NCBI GenBank assembly: GCA_002428865.1 | Contig: DIYB01000007.1 | Coordinates: 36,176-47,625, forward strand | Length of the DNA stretch: 11,450 nucleotides | Source: Patescibacteria group bacterium UBA6065 | Lineage (GTDB): Bacteria > Patescibacteriota > Minisyncoccia > Phycocordibacterales > UBA6065 | Direction: 5' to 3' | Part shown: positions 7,385 to 11,450 of the stretch, one piece after another | Layout: every line of letters starts with the position of its first letter | How positions within the stretch are numbered: position 1 is the first letter of the stretch | Notes under the pieces: model-generated | The model's input: only the letters and a program-made list of their open reading frames with translations | Told to the model about the DNA's origin: nothing | Databases searched by the model: none | Program-made: the position numbers and the translations under genes

Positions 7385-8421
7385 GATGAAGTTTTTGAAC
7401 GCGCAATCTGACCTAATAAGCGCGCGTAATATCGTAACTTTCTTTGCGTATCTATAATTCGTTCAACGTATTTCCAAACACGGATTGGTAGCCAAGGACG
7501 GGGGACCGTGTACGGTTCTCTAATGAAGGAAATGATTTTCTCGCAATCTTTTGTCCATAGAGCGTGTTGTGTGCATGCGCGTCTCCATGCCATCTCTCCG
7601 ATCTGGTCGATGTGTGAGAGATCAACGTACCGTGTCTTTTCATCAAACAGTATGCCGTCTACGCCATGAGTGATGTATTCGTTGTGTACCGCATCGTTGT
7701 AGGCGATGACACATTTGCCAAGCGCGAGTGCTTCAGTAAAAGCACCGATACCCTCTTTCTTTCGTGGCGCGATGAACACAGTTGAGTTATTGAGCAGAGC
7801 GAGATAGTCCTCGCGCGCGGTGAATCCGTCCCGAATAATCTGTATCTGGTACGCACTACGATCAGCATCACAGATGACCAGGGGTCGTTGGCCAGGATCC
7901 GAGGTGTCGATAATCGTGAATGCCTGAACCTGTCGCGGGTCTATGATCCGGCGTATGTCATTGAAGTCTATTCCACCGCGATACCAAAACAATATGCGAA
8001 TCCCATCCAATCGGGATCGTATCGTGACCGGAGGAATGTAGTAATACTGGACGGTGAGGGTTGGTAGAGAAAAGCGCTTTGCCCACAGGGTGATTGCGCG
8101 AGAAAAGGAGAGTATGCGTATTGGATATCGCGACAATATCTTCCACCTCCCATAATTAAATTTCTCGCCATCATACATGGGGATCCACAGTATTGGTATG
8201 GTGATATCTTTTAGTATCGATGCAGGGCTAAGCACCTGCAAAAAAACCGCATAGTTATGACGATTGATGAGTGATGCGGGTATTGACTTTCCGCCGTTCC
8301 AAGAATCGTCCCAATATTCAGTGACATCAAAGTGTGCCTCCAAGAGCTTTTTGAGAAACAGGCTCGATTTGGTCTTTTGATGGTAGGAGTGGTCTATCCA
8401 CGCGACACTTTGCCTTTTCAT
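7381..8421 (-). CDS. Divergent GT-B glycosyltransferase (GT4/GT1-like)
   Basis: This 346-residue protein is first in the minus-strand operon. The C-terminal half has a recognisable GT-B donor site: FIAPRKKEGIGAFTEALALG with Glu223 and Glu230 (six residues between them instead of seven), then KCVIAYNDAVHNEY and HGVDGILFD. The N-terminal half (WIDHSYHQKTKSS...) is not a motif set I can place in a named GT family. The ATG at 8421 is preferred over an in-frame GTG at 8430: the only purine-rich site, AGGA at 8432-8435, is ten bases from the ATG but one base from the GTG. It probably transfers a sugar onto a lipid-linked acceptor; specificity is unknown. It may be a distant GT4 or an unassigned family. 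Confidence 0.8.
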   Translation of the reverse strand: MKRQSVAWIDHSYHQKTKSSLFLKKLLEAHFDVTEYWDDSWNGGKSIPASLINRHNYAVFLQVLSPASILKDITIPILWIPMYDGEKFNYGRWKILSRYPIRILSFSRAITLWAKRFSLPTLTVQYYYIPPVTIRSRLDGIRILFWYRGGIDFNDIRRIIDPRQVQAFTIIDTSDPGQRPLVICDADRSAYQIQIIRDGFTAREDYLALLNNSTVFIAPRKKEGIGAFTEALALGKCVIAYNDAVHNEYITHGVDGILFDEKTRYVDLSHIDQIGEMAWRRACTQHALWTKDCEKIISFIREPYTVPRPWLPIRVWKYVERIIDTQRKLRYYARLLGQIARSKTSS

Positions 8422-8431
8422 GTATCCCACA

Positions 8432-8435
8432 TCCT
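8432..8435 (-). promoter_or_regulatory. Weak Shine-Dalgarno site before the minus-strand operon
   Basis: AGGA on the minus strand lies ten bases before the ATG at 8421. It is the only plausible Shine-Dalgarno sequence at a start codon in this window, and it decides between ATG 8421 and GTG 8430. A four-base match can occur by chance. Confidence 0.35.
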
Positions 8436-8450
8436 ACCATAGCGCAGTGG

Positions 8451-8478
8451 TTGCAAAAACGTACATTGAGGTTATATT
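8451..8478 (+). promoter_or_regulatory. Putative sigma-70-type promoter for the FAD/SDR operon
   Basis: TTGCAA (8451-8456), a 16-base spacer and TATATT (8473-8478) resemble -35 and -10 boxes with four and five of six consensus matches. Transcription would start near 8485, about 29 bases before the ATG at 8514. It lies in the only intergenic space of the window that separates diverging genes. A weaker minus-strand pair, TTGGAC then TATATC with a 16-base gap, is also present for the opposite operon. These are consensus matches by eye only. Confidence 0.4.
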
Positions 8479-8513
8479 TGGTGATATATTTGTAGCATTA
8501 ACGTGTCCAACGT

Positions 8514-9500
8514 ATGAAAATCAAAATCCTCGGTTCTGGGTTCTACGGTTGCCATCTTGCTATCGCGCTTCTCAAATCTGGACACGATGTCGTCATCCAC
8601 GAAATAAAGGACCGTATGTTTGCGGGAGCGTCAGGTTCAATACCAGCCCGCATCCATAGAGGTTTTCACTACCCACGATCGGCAACCACGCGCGATGCGT
8701 GCAATGCGCATTATGAGGAGTTCATGGCCCGATACGGCAGGTTTACTCATGGCGTGCCGGTCAATCTCTATGCGATCGCTGCGCGCGAGAGCCTTGTCGA
8801 TTTTCAGACGTATAGGCACATTCTCAAAGGTTCGGTTGAATTCATCACCGTCGAGTACCCAGAGGAGTATGGTCTTCAAAATGTTGAAGGAGCTCTTCTG
8901 ACAGGGGAACGGCATATTGTAATCGACAAGGTGAAGACATATTTTGAAGAAGCTCTTAAGGGTAAGGTCGTCCTGAACAGTCCGCATGATGTGGGTGGGG
9001 ATTTCGACTGGGTGATTGATGCGACGTTTTGTGCAAATCAAAACATCGGTGTCGATCGATATGAGCCGTGTCTTGTAGTTATTTTGAAAGGCGCCGATAC
9101 CGCAAAGGCGGTGACTATTATGGACGGACCGTTCCCAAGTCTTTATCCATGGGACGAGGAAAAAGGTTTATCCAGTCTCTCGAGCGCGTTGTGGACTCCT
9201 TTCTCTAAGACGTGTAAGACCTATGCTGAGGCCAAGGCAATACTCGATGGTTTGACCCGAAAAGATCTTGAGGAGCGGGGAAAAAACATGATAGAGAGCA
9301 TGGCTCGTTTTTATCCAGCAATTAAAGAATATACCCCTGTTGAGTATAGGACTTCTATACGAGCGATACCTTTTTCGGGATCTGATGCACGTCTGGTTGA
9401 AGTGATTGAGACCGCGCCACATGTCATACGCATACGAGCCGGAAAAATAGATGCTGTCGTGCAGGCAGAAAGGGAGGTTAAAAAAATAATTGGTATATGA
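8514..9500 (+). CDS. FAD-dependent oxidoreductase, DAO-like
   Basis: This 328-residue enzyme starts with an FAD-binding Rossmann motif: KIKILGSGFYGCHLAIAL, with the GxGxxG glycines at 7, 9 and 12 and the ribose-binding acid Glu30 at the end of strand two. AGASGSIPARIHRGFHYPRS (37-56) matches the second conserved block of DAO-type flavoproteins, where a Ser/Arg/His-rich loop contacts FAD. A second conserved stretch, WVIDATFCAN, is in the middle, and the C-terminus closes the fold. DAO-like enzymes oxidise amines or hydroxyls; here the substrate may be a sugar or sugar-lipid, which is inference from context. It is not a UDP-galactopyranose mutase as far as can be seen. The stop overlaps the SDR start by ATGA (9497-9500), so the two are probably coupled. 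No Shine-Dalgarno sequence precedes the ATG. Confidence 0.85.
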   Translation: MKIKILGSGFYGCHLAIALLKSGHDVVIHEIKDRMFAGASGSIPARIHRGFHYPRSATTRDACNAHYEEFMARYGRFTHGVPVNLYAIAARESLVDFQTYRHILKGSVEFITVEYPEEYGLQNVEGALLTGERHIVIDKVKTYFEEALKGKVVLNSPHDVGGDFDWVIDATFCANQNIGVDRYEPCLVVILKGADTAKAVTIMDGPFPSLYPWDEEKGLSSLSSALWTPFSKTCKTYAEAKAILDGLTRKDLEERGKNMIESMARFYPAIKEYTPVEYRTSIRAIPFSGSDARLVEVIETAPHVIRIRAGKIDAVVQAEREVKKIIGI

Positions 9501-10078
9501 GGATTGGGGTAACAGGAAAGAATAGTTTGATTGCACGTGAATTTGTGCGACTTGCTAGTGATTGCGAATTTGTCTACGGGACGGTTGATACGCTTCCAAC
9601 AGATCTCGACGGATATTTTTTATGTGCAGGTGTATTGATTGGTAAAGATGCGCGTTCTATTACAGATGAAGAAGCAAAAGATACACTTTGGGTAAATTTT
9701 CTCGACGTAGTACGTTTTTGTGATCGCGTTTTTGAGTCCAACAATCGGGCGCGTGTCTGTATAATGGGATCTATGTCGGGTGTCCAAGGGTCTTTTGATA
9801 CAGTGTATGCTGCTTCGAAGTCTGGATTACATATGTATGTTGAGACAAAAAAATTGACACATTCAGAACAGCATATTGTCGCTATCGCCCCTACCATTAT
9901 CGAAGATACCGGTATGACTCGTCGCAGAAAAGATTTTGATCAAGTCATTGCTCGAGGCGCAGAACGACGACTCGGTCGATGGTTGCGTTCAGAGGAAGTT
10001 GCTAGAACGGCTTTGTTTGCTCTTAATGAGCGAGCACTTTCTAATACCGTTATTCGTATTACTGGAGGAAATTGGTAA
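9497..10078 (+). CDS. Short-chain dehydrogenase/reductase (SDR), shortened N-terminal domain
   Basis: This 193-residue protein keeps the SDR catalytic residues: Asn67 (VNF), Ser92 (MGSMSG), Tyr104 and Lys108 (YAASKSG), with a 12-residue Ser-Tyr gap that fits the family. The cofactor region is unusual. The N-terminal TGxxxGxG loop reads TGKNSLIA (6-13), and the NNAG-like strand LCAG is at 42-45, about 35-40 residues earlier than usual, so strand two and three are largely missing. It is about 60 residues shorter than classical SDRs (around 250). The C-terminal VIRITGGNW fits the family's 'G-x-x-W/V-x-D-G-G' end. It is coupled by ATGA to the FAD oxidoreductase, and the pair may perform successive oxidation and reduction. 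A purine-rich AGGGAGG is 19 bases upstream, too far to be a normal ribosome site. Confidence 0.85.
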   Translation: MRIGVTGKNSLIAREFVRLASDCEFVYGTVDTLPTDLDGYFLCAGVLIGKDARSITDEEAKDTLWVNFLDVVRFCDRVFESNNRARVCIMGSMSGVQGSFDTVYAASKSGLHMYVETKKLTHSEQHIVAIAPTIIEDTGMTRRRKDFDQVIARGAERRLGRWLRSEEVARTALFALNERALSNTVIRITGGNW

Positions 10079-10086
10079 CAGTAATT

Positions 10087-10962
10087 TTATCGAAGTAGAA
10101 AAGAATCGATAGGCATGTCTTTGTATCTTTCGTTGTCTGTTTTTTGTCGCCACATATAGAGTGGCAATAAGAACACATGGCTTTGTCGAAATGTCTCTGC
10201 AACCTGGAAATTAAAATCCCGATCCGCACCGCGCCCCATAAATGAGGGCCACAGACGATTTTGAAGTGATCTAAATGAAACAGAACTCACTACTTCACGT
10301 CTAAAGAGAGGGCTATTTCCAGTGCCAGGATACGGATCGAGTGAGCCAAAAAAGAGGCGGTTGATGTATCTCCATCTCTTTATATAAAACGGTATAGTTC
10401 GATTGACGGTCGGACACATTTTCGGTATCCAACCCTTTGTTTTTTGCGACAGTGCATATAATTCCTCCGGTGGTATATGTGTTATGCCGTGTATCTTTTG
10501 GAATCGCGTGATGTCAAAACGTGATCCAAGTCGTGCATCGGTGAATTGGAACCAATCAACCATCACATGCATTGCTTTGTACTTTGTGAGAAGTCCGTAT
10601 TGGATCTCGATTCTATTTTTGAGAGAAGCGTCGTCGGCGTCTTGAAATGTGATGAGTTCACCACGTGCGTGGGCAAGCCCGGTATTTCGAGCGGAGTAGC
10701 CCGCGTTGATGTTTCTTTTTAGGCGGGTGTCGTATCGTTTTGGGTCAGGGACGCTGTCAACTACTGTTACCCTACGATCAGAAGCCGCAATCGTGTCGGC
10801 TATTGAACGGGTGGCATCGGTCGATCCATCGTTTACGATGATCACCTCAAGGGGTGCGTAGGTTTGGTTGAGTATTGAATCGACCGCAGTCTTGAGGGTG
10901 TCCTCGTTGTTATATGTGGGGATAATGACCGATATAAGTGGGTGATGTGTTATGGACGACAT
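10087..10962 (-). CDS. GT2 family glycosyltransferase
   Basis: This is a complete 291-residue GT-A glycosyltransferase. It has SVIIPTYNNEDTLKTAVDSI (11-30), VIIVNDGSTD (40-49), the acceptor-side GYSARNTGLAHARGE (88-102) and the metal-binding DADD (108-111) at the end of a strand. This is a well-preserved GT2 signature. The C-terminal half has an aromatic, basic segment and no transmembrane helix. Its start lies inside the end of the upstream GT4 gene, with a 13-base overlap (10950-10962), which suggests translational coupling. There is no Shine-Dalgarno sequence. Its stop is eight bases from the SDR stop on the other strand, with no hairpin visible between them. Sugar specificity is unknown. 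Confidence 0.93.
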   Translation of the reverse strand: MSSITHHPLISVIIPTYNNEDTLKTAVDSILNQTYAPLEVIIVNDGSTDATRSIADTIAASDRRVTVVDSVPDPKRYDTRLKRNINAGYSARNTGLAHARGELITFQDADDASLKNRIEIQYGLLTKYKAMHVMVDWFQFTDARLGSRFDITRFQKIHGITHIPPEELYALSQKTKGWIPKMCPTVNRTIPFYIKRWRYINRLFFGSLDPYPGTGNSPLFRREVVSSVSFRSLQNRLWPSFMGRGADRDFNFQVAETFRQSHVFLLPLYMWRQKTDNERYKDMPIDSFLLR

Positions 10963-11450
10963 ACGGTATCAAGAAAACGTGAATATGCCTGGCTGAATGC
11001 GTGTCGAGTGTGATGCGTTCTCGCGTACGACCATGATTGTTCTGATCGTCGCGCAAGCTCTTCTGGAGACGTGCGCGAGATTTTGCGGACGATAGTTTGT
11101 AATTCGCTGACGGACGGATTATTGAGCAGGATACCAAAATCTCCAAGAGGTACAGTTGATTCTTTTGTCGCAATCGGTATAAGACCACCGTGCATAGCTT
11201 GTATCGATGCACCGCCACCGCCTTCTGATGCTGATGCATGAATGACGCCGATGCATGATTTAAGTATATTTTTAAACACCTCGCTCGTGACGTCGATTCG
11301 ACCCATGAAGTGGATATGGGGCATATCTTCAAGCTCTTTTTTGTACGCGCTATAAAAGTCTTTTTCTGATTTGACAGGCCCACATACAAACAATTCAAGC
11401 TCCGGCGTTCCTGCAAATGATTCGAGTACAATATCGAGCCCTTTCAATAC
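10950..11450 (-). CDS. GT4 family glycosyltransferase, C-terminal part (5' end outside window)
   Basis: The reading frame is open through the right edge of the window, so only the last 166 codons or so are visible. The first visible residues, VLKGLDIVLESFA, are the opening of the GT4 C-terminal domain (compare K-G-x-x-x-L-x-x-A), so the N-terminal acceptor domain lies outside. The donor signature is SEGGGGASIQAMHGGLIPIATKES: the first Glu of EX7E is kept, but the second is Gln (bases 11199-11201, CAA). An altered donor sugar or reduced activity is possible. A TTG at 11445-11447 is inside the domain and is not the real start. It overlaps the next gene by 13 bases and is probably in one transcript with it. 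Confidence 0.88.
   Translation of the reverse strand, partial: VLKGLDIVLESFAGTPELELFVCGPVKSEKDFYSAYKKELEDMPHIHFMGRIDVTSEVFKNILKSCIGVIHASASEGGGGASIQAMHGGLIPIATKESTVPLGDFGILLNNPSVSELQTIVRKISRTSPEELARRSEQSWSYARTHHTRHAFSQAYSRFLDTVCRP

Noticed and set aside
8422..8430. GTG at 8430 as the start of the GT-B gene
   Set aside because: It would leave only one base after the AGGA site; the ATG at 8421 has ten bases and begins at the more natural residue.
8637..9041. 134-residue minus-strand open frame
   Set aside because: Lies opposite the FAD-binding domain of the oxidoreductase and shows no motif.
10079..10086. A terminator between the SDR and GT2 genes
   Set aside because: The gap is eight bases and no hairpin is seen nearby.
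10910..11431. 173-residue minus-strand open frame
   Set aside because: It is an out-of-frame shadow of the partial GT4 gene, low in domain-like pattern; the true frame holds the KGLD and EGGGGAS motifs.
1..11450. Alternative genetic code (TGA as glycine, as in Gracilibacteria/Absconditabacteria)
   Set aside because: TGA ends several genes exactly at ATGA overlaps, and no conserved frame reads through TGA.
1..11450. CRISPR array, tRNA/rRNA, transposase or phage gene
   Set aside because: No regular repeats, no tRNA-like clover pattern noticed, and every large frame belongs to glycan-related families.

Overview
The window is a stretch of a surface-glycan biosynthesis locus, fully packed with genes. 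It holds 14 coding regions, two of them cut by the window edges: nine glycosyltransferase (GT) genes, three methyltransferase-like genes, and a pair of redox enzymes (an FAD-dependent oxidoreductase and a short-chain dehydrogenase). No RNA gene, CRISPR array, insertion sequence or transposase is visible. No gap between genes exceeds about 92 bases.

The organism is bacterial and uses the standard code: TGA, TAG and TAA all end genes here. Small proteins, very tight packing with repeated ATGA stop/start overlaps, roughly 45-52% GC, and the style of the GT4 enzymes (notably the gene at 1465-2496) suggest a Candidate Phyla Radiation/Patescibacteria lineage, perhaps Parcubacteria. This is an inference from sequence style, not a database result. 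Clear Shine-Dalgarno sequences are almost absent; only one weak candidate was found.

Layout: (1) 1-4834, plus strand: the end of a GT4 gene, two GT4 genes, a methyltransferase, a GT4 and a second methyltransferase. (2) 4854-8421, minus strand: a four-gene operon, in transcription order a divergent GT-B glycosyltransferase, a GT2 enzyme, a DUF268-type protein and a GT11-like (fucosyltransferase-like) enzyme. (3) 8514-10078, plus strand: the FAD oxidoreductase and SDR, coupled by ATGA. (4) 10087-11450, minus strand: the C-terminal part of a GT4 gene followed by a GT2 gene. The block boundaries are convergent (19 and 8 bases) or divergent (92 bases, holding probable promoters).

Together the genes look like the assembly and decoration part of a heteropolysaccharide or protein-glycan pathway. 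The GTs would add sugars one by one, the methyltransferases would methylate or cap them, and the FAD/SDR pair may oxidise and re-reduce a sugar or sugar-lipid. No flippase, polymerase, ABC exporter, priming phosphoglycosyltransferase or nucleotide-sugar synthesis gene lies here, so those steps must be encoded elsewhere. The most unusual points are the coupled FAD/SDR pair, the very short SDR lacking the usual glycine loop, and the DUF268 protein with an altered SAM-binding motif.
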